Notes under the pieces: generated by a model | What the model was told of the DNA's origin: nothing | Databases searched by the model: none | Seen by the model: only the letters and a program-made list of their open reading frames with translations | Assembly (NCBI RefSeq): GCF_017562075.2 | Contig: NC_054083.1 | Location: forward strand, 3,137,773 to 3,201,772 | Direction: 5' to 3' | Origin: Anopheles merus | Lineage: Eukaryota; Arthropoda; Insecta; Diptera; Culicidae | Length of the DNA stretch: 64,000 nt | Program-made: the position numbers and the translations under genes | Part shown: positions 34,857 through 45,734 of the stretch, one piece after another | Numbering within the stretch: position 1 is the stretch's first letter | Layout: the number at the start of each line of letters is the position of its first letter

Positions 34857-35216
34857 ATTCTTCGTGAGTGTATGTGTTAGTGAACACGTGAGTGTGCGGC
34901 GGAAAAAGTATCGTTTAGTGCCTGGTGTTTCGCGTCGTCGTCATGACCGTTTTGTGTTCGCGTGATAACTGTCAAATCTGTCTCGCGAACTTTGGCTCAT
35001 CGTGCAGTAGCGAGGATGAAATGCTGATGCATATGCCCTTCCCCAAGAATCATACCGAAAGGTGAACCCATGGGGAAGGGTATATGACTCAAGGAGGGGG
35101 TTTACTGGGTAAAAATCCCATGTCAACACCCGTGCAACAACGGGAGTCTTTCGAAGATTCCCCCTCCTTGTAAAACAAAACAAAAACACACACACACACA
35201 CACACACACTATTGAA
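34857..35216 (+). other. R1 3' UTR with stacked hairpins and (CA)n tail
   Basis: CCCTTCCCC (35036-35044) pairs with GGGGAAGGG (35072-35080). Next, GGAGGGGG (35093-35100) pairs with CCCCCTCC (35160-35167), enclosing three small hairpins (TGGG/CCCA, CCCGT/ACGGG, TCTT/AAGA). A (CA)n run follows at 35186-35210. In the second copy the fold is kept and the CA run is much longer. Confidence 0.75.
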
Positions 35217-36109
35217 AGAAGGTTTATACCAATGTTGCTAAGAATGGATGATTTTTCTGGCTAGCGCAGATTTTGGTACATTTCCTGCGCAGGAAACTGC
35301 TCGAATTTGCGCAGCGGGACGGCATGCGATTCACACGTCCGATAAAATCGCATCCGATGAAGCGTTGCCACGTGCCTAAGTTCTAGAAAATTTTCTCTTT
35401 TTTTGATAAAAATAAATCAGTTTTTATCAACTTCATGTTTTTTCAATGAGAATATTTCAAATTTGCCTTGAATTATACTGTTTTTTGTTACGACAATGTG
35501 CTCTTATAACCGCTTTTTCAAATATCGTCCTCAGAACACAATGTCACTTTTGTATTGAACTGTTAATTCTCAACAGAACGAATAGACGGAAAGTCGGATA
35601 AAAGGTACCCATAAAAACGGCGCTCCACTGTTCAGGCAAAGTTGGCGCAAAGAAAACGCAACACTTGATTGTATGGAAAATGTTGCGCGTTCATCCCGTT
35701 TGCTATGCAATTGCCATGGGGGGATGCAGATGATACAGCAGATGCAACAGCAGATGCAGCAACAGCAGCAACAGATGCAGCAGCAGCAGCAGCTCATTTC
35801 GCGTATGCTGCAACAGCCACAGTCGCTATCACAGCCGAGCCAGACCGTTCCCTCACAGGCCGTTGCCCCCTGCAACCCCGAACTCATCATGGAAGCATTT
35901 TCGGGCAGCATCATGGAATTCCGATATCAGGCGGAGTCAGATATGCTACGTGGTTTGCCCCATATGAGAATCTTTTCGCGCAAGATGCCTCTCGTCTTGA
36001 TGATGCAGCGAAAGTGCAGAATACGCGCGCTACGCCAGTTTCATACTACCAAGCGTCCTCCGTGATGTGCCGTTTGATGAAACGGTTAAGAAGCTGACCG
36101 CTCTGTTTG
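35217..36109 (+). mobile_element. Ty3/gypsy fragment of a second lineage: leader and gag, copy 1
   Basis: A TGTTGCTAAGAATGG motif at 35233 looks like an LTR start (it recurs at 50537 and, diverged, at 51928). About 430 bp of leader follow, then gag. The fragment stops at 36109, where BEL gag begins. In the second unit the same sequence continues past this point (51410 on), so 36109/36110 is a breakpoint. Confidence 0.7.
35673..36109 (+). pseudogene. gypsy gag N-terminal fragment with polyglutamine, frameshifted
   Basis: The frame begins with a Gln/Met-rich run of CAG/ATG codons (MQMIQQMQQQMQQQQQQMQ) and then NPELIMEAFSGSIMEF. The homologous part continues in the next frame (ATWFAPYENLFAQDASRLDD) and then in a third (DVPFDETVKKLTALF). 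This matches gag of mosquito Ty3/gypsy elements of the CsRn1/Mag type, as I remember the pattern. Two frameshifts are shared with the copy at 50977, so they predate the duplication. Confidence 0.75.
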
Positions 36110-37827
36110 ATGAACAGCAGCATCAGTTGCATCAGCAGCAACAGCAGCAACAGCAGCATGAGCCGCTGCATCAGCAGCAACTGCATCAGCTGCAACAGCA
36201 GCAACAGCAGTATAACCACGCTGCACGTACCAGTGAAGTGGCTGCACCCGCGTTAGTGGAAACAGTGACCGTCAACCCTACGACAGTGGGAGCCGTTGCG
36301 GAAACAAGAAGAAAAGGCCTCACAGAGGACCAGGTGGTGGCGAGGCAGATCTACCCCAAAAAACTGCCCACCTTTAGAGGATCGACGAAGGAGTGGCTCG
36401 TTTTTATAAGCTGCTACAACGACTCGACGGAAGCCTGCGGATTCACGGATCGAGAGAATATAATCCGTCTCGAAGAGTGTCTGCAAGGTCCCGCACGTGA
36501 CGCAGTTTTGTCTAAGCTGAACAATCCCAAAGCAGCGCTTCTAGTCATCAAAACCCTCGAGCGCTTGTACGGTCGACCGGCGCTGGTTGTGAAGGAGCTG
36601 CTAGACCAAGCGCGACGGACAGAAGCTCCCAAACCAGAGCACCTGGAGTCGCTCATCACTTATGGGATGGCAGTGCAGCAGTTATGTGACCAACTGGTGA
36701 CGGCGGATCAGGAAAATCACCTGAACAACCCCATGCTGCTGGAAGAGTTAGCAGAAAAGCTGCCGGCGTCAAGGAGACTAGAGTGGGTACTCTACAAGAG
36801 CCGGGTTACACGACCAAATCTAAAGGACTTTGGTGAGTTTATCGATCGGCTTTTAGATGAGGCTTGTGAGGCCTGCAAATATGTTCCCCCAGACAAAACC
36901 CAGCAGAGACACAACTCCGGGCGACCTCCTCACACCTTCGGCCGCTATCCGGTTAACGTACACTCACAACCAAGAGTAACAGTAATGTGTAGCGGATGCC
37001 CAATATGTAGCGAAGCGGAACACCATGTACGATTTTGCGAAACCTTCAGGACAATGACTGTGCAATGTCGACGGCAGGCAGTAAAAGAGAAAGCTTTGTG
37101 CGAAATTCGTCTGAACGCTCACGAATCCAAGCGGTGCTTGTCGAGGATCCGATGCGACATCGCTGGCTGCGGAGCGCGACACAATACGCTACTACACGAA
37201 ACAGTCCGACCTGAAGTAGCGCAATGTATGGCGCATAATACAGTGACGATATCATCAGAATTACTATTTCGTGTCGTGCCCGTTACGATTTACTATGGGC
37301 AAAAAAGCGTCGAGACCCTGGCATTCCTCGACGATGGATCATCGGTAACTTTGGTGGAAACTGATCTGGCACGTAGCCTCGGTGTCATCGGGATGCCAGA
37401 GCCGCTGGAGATGAGCTGGACTTCAGGCATAACGAGGGTGGAATCTAGCTCGATGCGGATAAGCTTGGAAATTTCGGCGAGAGGCGACAGCAGACGCTAC
37501 GAGCTTTCCAACGCTCGTACCGTCCAAAAGCTAAGTTCGCCGCCTCAAGAACTCATCTTCTCTTCACTAACCACAAACTTTGCTCACTTTCAGGGACTGT
37601 CTGTTCGGCCGTACCTGAAAGAGGAGCCGAAGTTGCTGATCGGGTTACAACACATCAACCTGCTGGTACCGCTGGAGACGCGAATAGGTGGCCCTTGGGA
37701 ACCAATTACCGTTAGGAGTCCATTGGGCTGGGCTATTTACAACCCGGCAGTTAAACTAGCGGTTTTGGATGTGAGAAGCGAAAACGATGAAAGGACTGTA
37801 ATCTCAGCAAAGGATTGTGAGGGATAG
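36067..37827 (+). pseudogene. chimeric gypsy-gag/BEL-gag-protease frame at duplication joint
   Basis: The frame is open for 586 codons. Residues 1-14 are gypsy gag (FDETVKKLTALF); from 36110 on it is BEL gag: Gln/His-rich stretch, TFRGSTKEWLVFISC, zinc-knuckle CSGCPICSEAEHHVRFC, and protease with FLDDGSSVTLVETD. It ends shortly after GWAIY at a 122-bp inserted fragment of another BEL that provides its stop. The gypsy frame and BEL frame join in phase by chance or selection. It is copy A2 of the BEL gag at 20152-21407, here without the MITE. Confidence 0.88.
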
Positions 37828-37865
37828 GATAAAGAGGTACAGAAAGCATCGCGGGAACATGAGTG
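37743..37865 (+). repeat. 122-bp templated insertion from the adjacent BEL
   Basis: Between CTATTTAC and CCCTGCAACAACAACC, where unit 1 has only a few bases, lies an inverted copy of about 38211-38333: the end of pol of BEL family Q (KLAVLDV, then stop) and its downstream sequence. Identity is high with a few changes. It lies only about 40 bp from the BEL family Q insertion. Confidence 0.85.
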
Positions 37866-38204
37866 CCCTGCAACAACAACCAGAGCAACCACACGATGCA
37901 CCACTGTTGCGAAAGCAACTTATTTTTACCGGTAGTCTATAGTAAATTAAATGAAACGTTTCATAAAATTTGGTTGTGACAATAAGCTATAAAGAACGTG
38001 TCTTTTTTATTCCGATAACGATAGAAAAAGGGCGATGGCGTACTTCACACCTGTACTCATACCCTTCGCACTATAACCGTCTTCGCTTCGGCTTCGTGTC
38101 GCGATCGCGCGAGTCGACCTGCGAGTCGATGTTGGCCCATGCAGCAGAAAGCGTTAGGGCATTATTACACTATAATATTCTCCCTATCAGTGATAGAATC
38201 TCGT

Positions 38205-41200
38205 TTCACTCATGTTCCCGCGATGCTTTCTGTACCTCTTTATCCTATCCCTCACAATCCTTTGCTGAGATTACAGTCCTTTCATCGTTTTCGCATCTCA
38301 CATCCAAAACCGCGAGTTTAACTGCCGGACGCTCCAAAATTCTATTTGCGGTTTGTACTTTAGCTCGTCGTACTTGTCCGTCCCCAGAAATTCTTACTGC
38401 CAACACACGTCCCTTTGGCCAGCTGTTGCGTGGCAAGTTGGCGTCCACGATAAGGACGATGTCCCCTTCCTTTATTGGCCGGACTGGCTGAAACCACTTC
38501 GAGCGACGCGTTAGAGTAGGTAAATAGTCTGCGACCCATCTCTTCCAGAAGACGTCAGCGTTACGTTGCGCCGTCCTCCACATTGATGATACCGCTGCTG
38601 GTGAATCTTCGAAAGGGACGAGGGGCTTCGTACCGTCAGAGCTGCCCAGAAGAAGGTGGTTCGGCGTTATGGGCATATCCATCTCATCGTTGAGGGGAAC
38701 GTATGTTAACGGCCTTGAGTTAACAATCATCTCCACTTCGGATAACGTAGATTGCAGCACTTCATCCGATGGGAGCCGTGGAAGGTTGAACTCGTTCAAG
38801 ACTCGTTTAACGGATCGCACAAGCCGTTCCCAACATCCGCCAAAGTGAGGAGCAGCGGGAGGATTAAACGCCCACCTAAAAGTTCAACTGGAGAACTGAA
38901 GTATTAGTTCATCTACGTTTACCTTCGATATATCCTCCTTCAGCACCCTTGATGCTCCGACGAAATTTGTTCCACGATCACTGATGATTTCCCTTGGTGA
39001 ACCACGTCTCGCCACGAATCGACGTATCGCCAGGATGCAAGAGGACGTGTTAAGCGAATGCGCTACCTCTAGGTGAATGGCACGGGTTGTTAAGCACGTG
39101 AAGATAGCTCCCCATCGCTTTTCCGTTCGACGTCCCACTACCACGTACATTGGTCCGAAATAATCCAGGCCCGTATACGTAAAGGCCCGTTGTGCGACCG
39201 CTGTACGACATTTCGGTATGCTTCCCATCATCGGTGGATTCGGCGCAGCTTTGGAGTTTTTGCAATCCTGACAAGAATTCCTAACCCTGTTGTACTCCGC
39301 CAGCACTCGCGGGATGTAGTATCTTGCGCGAACCTCGTTGACGACCGTGCGGTGGTTACAGTGACGGTATTTCACGTGATATGCGTGCAGGATTAGTTCG
39401 GTAACGTGATGTCGTCTTGGCAAGATAATAGGCCAGCGTAACGCTTCGTCTGCTAGTGAGCATTTATCCAAACGCCCTCGCATCCTAATTAAACCATGCT
39501 CGTCCAGTTCTGGTGACAATTTATAAAGGGAGCTATCTTTCTTCAGCGGTCTCCGTAGCCCTTCTTCTAGTTCAGTTCGTTGGTTGAGCGACTTAATTTC
39601 GTCTGGGAACGCTTCTAGTTGAACTTGCATGATTATGAAGCATTCAGATGCAGCTAGCTCTTCCTGCGACAACGGCCCCCGTGTAGGCGGTAATCCAGAT
39701 ATCCGGTGTCGAGCGTTGTTGATGAATCGTACCACATACCCTATCGATCGTACGAGTCTCGTCCACCTGGAAAATCTAGCAAACGTTATTGAAGGTTGTG
39801 TGACAACGTAATGAAGTACACAACGCCGTAGTTCTTCCGATATGCCTGTCGATACGGTATTTTCTGCTGGCCACTCATCCTCGGATTTCCATATGAAGCT
39901 GGGTCCACGAAACCATCTACTAGATGGACTCATATCGGGAATTTTCTGCCACTTCGTTCCTTCGTCTGCAACGTTTGCTTTGGTGGAAAGCCATCTCCAT
40001 TCGTTGACGTCAGTCTTTTCCAGAAGCTCGCTTACCCGAAAAGCTACAAACGGGTTGTACTTCCGATGGTCTGATTTTAGCCAGCTTATCACATTTCTCG
40101 AGTCCGTCCAGAACACCCTTTGCCCGATCTTTAGCCGATGTGAAGCTGCAATGCTCGTGGCTAGTCGGGCACCAATCACAGCGGCTTGAAGCTCTAGCCG
40201 AGGAATCGACAGGAACTTCAGCGGAGCGACGCGCGTTTTCGATCCGATCAAGGCGCACTCGATCACGCTGTCCTCCTCGAAACGGAAATATGCCACAGCT
40301 GCCATCCCGTATTCACTGGCATCGCAGAAAACATGCAATTGTATGTTTGGAGTTGCGGCGGACGTTGTCAGGCGATAGCAGCGTGGAACCATGGCGGACT
40401 GAATTGTTGGTAAAACGTGGATCCATTTTCGCCATCTCTCCGCACAACCTGCATTGATCGGTTGATCCCAACTGTAGCCTGAGCGCAAGATCTCCTGCAG
40501 TAAAATCTTTATAAACATTAAGAAGTTTCCAATGAGGCCAAGAGGATCATATATTAGCACACTTCGCGATTCGTTGGGATTCTCGCACCGGACAAGAGGC
40601 TTTCATCATGTTTAATGTTGAGGCGGAATGTAAAAGCGTCCTTAGTGGTTTCCCACCACATGCCTAAAACCTTTTCTGCAGAGGATAACTCTAGATCCAT
40701 GCCTTTACTATCTTCGTTGTTAACTCCCCACCGTAGCTGCTCTAAAACTTCCTTCGAATTCGAAACCCAGTTCCTAATCCCGAACCCTCCCTGTGCATGG
40801 ATGTACCGAACATCCTTAGCCAGCTGTGCTGCTTCTTCACTTGTCTCTACGCTGGCAAGCATGTCGTCCACGTAATGCTCGTGCTTTATGCACTCAGCTG
40901 CTCGCGGGAACTGCTGGCTAAACCTGTCAGCATTAATATTTTTAACATAATGAGCAGTACCTGGTGAGCACGTTGCGCCGAACGTCATGACTGTTACTGC
41001 ATACGTGGAGGTTTCTGCATGCTGCGTTTCGTCTTCACCCCAGAAGAATAGGTGGCTGCGCTGGTCTTAAATTTTCATATTCACTTGAAAAAACATCTCA
41101 CGGATGTCGCCTGCCACAGCTACACGATACTCTCGTAATTTATACAGGACGCCAACCAATCCTGAGAGCTGGTCCGGTCCTGAGAGTAGAAAAGAGTTAA

Positions 41201-41602
41201 GGCTGGTGCCATGTACTTTTGCAGCTGCATCGAACACCATGCGGAGTTTACCCGGCTTGTTCGCATTAAAGACCGGAAATATTGGCAAGTACCAGTCCCG
41301 TGGCCCATGTTCTGCTATCTCGTTTTCTTTTAAGCGTCGAATGTATCTCTTTCTCTCATAGTCTCTCATTTTTTTTCCGTAATGGCTTCTGCTAATGCCG
41401 TGTCCTTTCGCATTTTCTTTTTCAGGCACTCATAACGACGGAGAGCCATTTGTTTGTTACAAGGCAACCGAACATTGTCGTATTTCCAAAGAAGCCCTGT
41501 CCTATATCTCCCGGACTCATGTTTAGTCTCTTTTGATAGTATTTGAATTGCCCTGGTATCGTCAGCGGACATCAGCTTATGGGACTGACCTTCGATCCCC
41601 AA
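38205..41602 (-). pseudogene. BEL family Q pol: RT, RNase H, integrase
   Basis: From 41602 down: SGRYRTGLLWKYDNV, a shift in an A-run near 41390, RDWYLPIFPVFNANKP, RMVFDAAAKVHGTSLNSFLL and GDIREMFFQVN. A TAA at 41067 follows, then MTFGATCSPGTAHYV and HYVDDMLAS (YVDD catalytic box). A one-base loss near 40560 precedes YDPLGLIGNFL, RNase H (HVFCDASEYGMAAVAYF; FWTDSRNVISWL) and integrase (HHVTELILHAYHVKY; TGLDYFGPMYV; ISDRGTNFVGA). A TGA near 38882 interrupts SSWAFNPPAAPHFGGCW, and the C-terminal domain ends at 38245. Nearly all domains are present, so the lesions are few and recent-looking. Confidence 0.9.
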
Positions 41603-41687
41603 AGACTCTTTAGCAAAGTGTCTCTTTACGGCTTTGACCAGAGCATTGTCGCCGGATTCTTCGCAATCACATATGTGAAAACAGTAG

Positions 41688-42044
41688 CTGGCATCGCGAA
41701 AGAATTGGTTTAAAATTGACAGTCGTTAAAAATTAACCAGAGTCGTTAAAAATTGCTAGAATTTGGCATCGCGATCGCATTGAGTTCATTTGTTAATTTT
41801 AACGACTGGTCATATGCCGCCGTTAAACAAATGACTGTCAAGAGCGTATGCGATGCAAATTAACAGTCGTTTAATTATACTGCTCGATTTTTTTCCCCAT
41901 GTTTGCCTATATGCGGTATCGAGCAGTCGTTAACTGTTTTGACGATCGTTTATTTTAACAGGAATGAACAACAAATGAACTCGGTTAAACCAAAATGAAC
42001 TTTAAACGACTGTTAAAATGTGTTCATTTATTCGCGATACCGGC
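41688..42044. mobile_element. 357-bp MITE with TA target duplication
   Basis: Ends are GCTGGCATCGCGAA and, inverted, GCCGGTATCGCGAA; TA lies on each side (41686-41687, 42045-42046). Removing it restores the BEL reading frame (KHYCFHICDCEESGDN), which confirms the limits. The inside repeats CAGTCGTTAA-like motifs about eight times in both orientations. A TA duplication points to Tc1/mariner-type mobilisation. No ORF. Confidence 0.9.
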
Positions 42045-44189
42045 TAGTGTTTGCTGTCACCCTTGGATAAAGAGGCGATCGAACAAGAACCATAAATCGT
42101 CCAGCCAAGTCTGGTTTTTAATGCTATAGGCTCGTCATTACTTCCCTCTTTAGTTCCTAACGGCGTTCCCAGTTTACTGTTATCCGTGCCGATGAGTATA
42201 CGAGGCGCTTGGTTATAGTACGTGCTAAAGGGAACGCCCCGAAGGTGACCATAATTCGCTATGAGCTGCTTGGCGGACACTGATTGTACGGGAAGGGACA
42301 AATTGCACAGAGTGTGATCCTTCGGTATATCATATGTCACTGCCCCTTCGTGTATGCCGGAGATACGCAGTGATACTCTTAACGATCTTGTCTCATTCCT
42401 AGTTGTGTTTCCCGTCCATTTTAGACAAAGGGGACTGGGAGTGCCTTCAATATCAAGTTCCTCTATCAACGAATGATCAATAAACGTTGATGATGATCCG
42501 TTGTCTATAAACGCGAAAGTACGGATCGTTTTATTTGGGCCATGAAGAATAACCCGCAAATACTGGAAGAGTATACCATCGCTCGTACCACAATGCGTAA
42601 AGCAATGCCCTTGATTTAATGCGGTCGCTGGTATGGCCTCACCTGCTTCATGTAATAGGGGATGGTGCATTCCATCACACCCTTGTCTTCCACACTCCTT
42701 CTTAACATAGCAGCCATTTTTATGAAATTTTAAACATTTTTGGCACAACTCTTGTCGCTTTACGAAAGCTCGCCTATCAGTAGGGGTTAGATCTAGGAAG
42801 CGAAAGCATTCACCAAGACTTCTGCAAGAACCACGACACATTAAGCATAGTCGTTCCGTTGCTACTTCGTTCCCGGGTGAGGTTTCATGAAGATTCATAT
42901 ACGCGCGTGTCCTTTTCGGCGGTTGTGATCGGCTGGTACTTTCGCGGTTAGTATAGTCGGAATCAGTAGTAAGACTCACCTCTAGTTTGGCACCTGCACC
43001 TACTTCTGCCATCCACTTACCGAACTCCATCAGTGTAACTTCGGGGAGCCGCAGTTTGTACCGCCCCCATTCCAGGCGAGACGTCGGTGGGAGCTTCGCC
43101 GACAGTTCCTTCAGCAAAGCCACATTGCACTGGTAATCGCGTAGCCCGGAAACACGAATGGCAGCACACATTTTCCGCACTGCTGACCCGAACGCTGCCA
43201 TCGTCTCGAGCTTCTCAATTCTGGGAGCAGGCATTTTCCTCACCTTTTCGATCATGCTGTCAACGATCAGTTCCGGCCTTCCAAATTCGGTCTCGAGCAC
43301 ACCTAACGTTTCCTCCAAGCTATTGGGGAGCAGCAGCAGGTCATCCACAGCCTCCAGCGCAGGTCCACGTAGCGCCCTTTGTAACCGTAGCAAATTTTCC
43401 TCTTCAGTAAAGCCACATGCAGCGGAAGATCGCTTGAAGTGCGCGTAAAATATTGGCCATTCCGTAACGGTTCCAGAAAATCGGTAGATCGTTTCCGATA
43501 GCTTGACGTGCATTTCCATGGCTTTGGTTCAACGCTGTATTTCTGAGACCACTGTTTAAGGATGTTGACACGCGACTTGGATCACCATTTTGTACATCGG
43601 TTGACTCAAGATGGTGTCGTCTGGGATGATAATTTTCGCGATCCTTTGTAAAGGAGTTTTCCACCGCACGCCGCCACGCCACGTATTCTTTTTCCTGCGC
43701 CGCTCGTTGGTCACACATCCACGTCGGATCGTAGTGCGGGGGAAAACTCCCACGGCTTCCCGTTGGTGTAAAGGGGGGCTGACTGGATCGAGGGTACCCG
43801 ATGCCGCCGCCATCGCGTTGCGCCCCAGTCGCCATACCGACACGGTCCGTATCGGCCAGCCACGCTACTGCCTTCTCCGCCTGGTTCGGTATGCACGCAT
43901 CTTGTAGAGCAAATTGCCGCGTGATTTCGAGCTCACGCTCCTCAAACTCAAGCTCCTTATGCGCCTTCTCTGTTTCAAACTGGAGCCGGTCGAGCTCAAG
44001 CCTTCTCATACGCACCGCCAACTCACGAGAAGCTACGATATCTGGGGTCGATGACGCGCCCACCTTTACCGGTGCAGCGTTCTTTGTCTCGCTGCTCCGT
44101 ACTGTCGCGTCACTTCCGCACCGTCTTACGCCACGCTCCGGAGATTTACTTAACGTTCCCTTATTACGCTTCACTCCCGAGACTAACAC
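42044..44189 (-). pseudogene. BEL family Q gag and protease, one frameshift
   Basis: Starting at ATG 44189: a charged N-terminus, a coiled coil (RMRRLELDRLQFETEKAHK), then a shift near 43480 where GNDLPIF passes to FSGTVTEWPIFYAHFKRS in the next frame. The gag core follows (EFGRPELIVDSMIEKVRKMP; LLKELSAKLPPTSRLEWGRY), a knuckle region (CLMCRGSCRSLGEC; CQKCLKFHKNGC; GCDGMHHPLLHE) and protease (FAFIDNGSSSTFIDHSL). The frame stops at GDSKH because the MITE insertion creates TAG exactly at its TA target. There is no PHD finger at the N-terminus, unlike the BEL at 11378. Confidence 0.9.
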
Positions 44190-44572
44190 AACGTTTTGCG
44201 GTGACTTACTAAAGCGATTAACACGAGTGATAATGTGAATATATAATATACGGACGCGGTAGAAGATTCCCTAACACACTGAGATACACGTTCTTTATAG
44301 AATGTTGCGAAAGCAACTTATTTTTACCGGTAGTCTATAGTAAATTAAATGACACGTTTTATAAAATTTGGTAGTGACAATAAGCTATAAAGAACGTGTC
44401 TTTTTTATTCCGATAACGATAGAAAAAGGGCGATGGCGTACTTCACACCTGTACTTATACCCTTCGCACTATAACCGTCTTCGCTTCGGCTTCGTGTCGC
44501 GATCGCGCGAGTCGACCTGCGAGTCGATGTTGGCCCATGCAGCAGAAAGCGTTAGGGCATTATTACACTATA

Positions 44573-45345
44573 ACCACACTGTTAGAGAAGTAATGCCCGA
44601 AAACAGCGACCAAGAGCTTAACCAAATTCTAAAAAACTATTTCACGTTGGAAGAAGTTGGCATAAGCAGCTTGCTACCTGAAGATCCAGAACTAGCGCGA
44701 GCAAAATCCATACTACACAACACCACCGTACGAGATGGAGATAGATATACGACTGGCCTGTTATGGACGAGTGATGACGTCAACTTTCGAAACAGCTTTC
44801 TTATGGCTCTCAAGCGATTACAATCGCTAGAACGGAAACTTAGGAAAGATTCAGAACTAAAGCGAGATGTTCATCAACAGATTCAACACTATATAGAAAA
44901 GGGATACGCACACAAAGCCACTCAAAAGGAGTTAGAAGAAACCGATCCTAAGCGCACTTGGTACCTGCCCTTAAACGTAGTATCACACCCAAGAAAGCCG
45001 GACAAAAAACGCCTCGTATGGGATGCGGCAGCCAAAGTGAATGGTGTCTCGCTAAACACATTCCTTTTAAAAGGACCAGATCTATTAGTAACACTCCTGG
45101 GAGTGCTAAGTAAATTTCGAGAACGCCAAGTAGCCTTTGGAGGAGATGTGGAAAAAATGTTCCACCAAATACTGATTCGTAAAGAAGATACTCATGCACA
45201 AAGATTTCTATTCCGTTCTGACGAAAACGAACCACCAACTATTTATATAATGGATGTCGCAACGTTTGGCGCATCCTGTTCGCCATGTTCTGCACAATAC
45301 ATAATGCAAAAATGCAACAAGAAAACGAGCTAGAATTTCCTGAAG
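44573..45345 (+). pseudogene. BEL RT fragment, copy A2
   Basis: This resumes at HTVREVMPENSDQE, directly after the family Q insertion, and runs to the RT truncation at 45345, the same point as copy A1. It has KRTWYLPLNVVSHP, VWDAAAKVNGVSLN, GGDVEKMFHQILI and VATFGASCSP. One change relative to A1 is Arg to Leu in FHQIRI. The identical truncation next to the LTR shows that the truncated composite existed before the duplication. Confidence 0.9.
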
Positions 45346-45729
45346 TGTTGCAACGTGTGTAGCAATCTATATTTGAGTTTAAAAGAAGAAAGGATGACAA
45401 AATTCACAAACTAGCTTTTGGTGATGTTCGCAGCGTAGTTTTAAAATTGGTGTTGCCTATCCGTTTTCTAATTTGTGACTAATTTTGCGGTTAGCGATGG
45501 CGCCCTGTTCTCGATCAGCTGTGCGAACTTGACCCTTGTTGAACCGTTTCCTGATTGGTATATTCTGAGAGAACTAGTTGTCGCACAAGCTAACCCTGTC
45601 GTCCCTTTCGGTGTATCTGGTACGCCATCTGACGGGTAAAGTGGAAGTTAGGTCGATCTGCTCTTGACAGATCGATGTTTACAAATATTATTATCTATAT
45701 ACATCCACGCGGTCTATATCGTGCCAACA
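45346..45729 (-). repeat. BEL LTR, tandem-unit 2 copy
   Basis: 384 bp, the unit 2 equivalent of 22755-23138, again followed by CCAGT and hAT sequence. A few substitutions, for example CTATATACATCC for CTATCTACATTC. Confidence 0.92.
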
Positions 45730-45734
45730 CCAGT

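Larger units (their letters stand above)
31551..35216 (+). mobile_element. R1-clade non-LTR retrotransposon, copy 1 (5'-truncated)
   Basis: The last part of ORF1 (31636-31881), a whole ORF2 (31872-34856), about 330 bp of structured 3' UTR and a (CA)n tail (35186-35210). ORF1 and ORF2 overlap by 10 nt at ATGGAAGTAG. R1-clade elements often target rDNA, but neither flank here is 28S rDNA: the left flank is hAT/gypsy and the right is another gypsy fragment. The copy at 46775-50516 is over 99% identical and belongs to the second tandem unit. Confidence 0.9.
20152..36109 (+). repeat. tandem duplication, unit 1
   Basis: The order is BEL gag/RT, BEL LTR, hAT transposase 3' half, (mdg1-like gypsy), R1 element, gypsy gag fragment. 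The same order without the mdg1-like element, but with another BEL inserted, follows at 36110-51413. Removing the private insertions leaves about 8.4 kb in each unit with very high identity. Confidence 0.9.
37905..44572 (-). mobile_element. BEL/Pao family Q, nearly complete, antisense
   Basis: LTRs of 270 bp (37905-38174, 44303-44572) differ at about four positions. A 5-bp duplication ACCAC (37900-37904, 44573-44577) flanks the element, and unit 1 keeps the single site GCACCACACTG (about 21981). On the minus strand the order is gag, protease, RT, RNase H, integrase. The coding region has three single-base shifts, two stops and a TA-flanked MITE (41688-42044). Read on the minus strand the LTR begins TATAGTG and ends CAACA; the 5' end is unusual for TG-CA LTRs. 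Confidence 0.92.

Noticed and set aside
31551..35216. R1 insertion in 28S rDNA
   Set aside because: Neither flank of either R1 copy resembles rDNA; they are hAT and gypsy sequences.
44368..44572. N-terminal extension of BEL RT fragment starting MVVTISYKERVFF
   Set aside because: This part is LTR sequence of the antisense family Q element read through by chance into RT.
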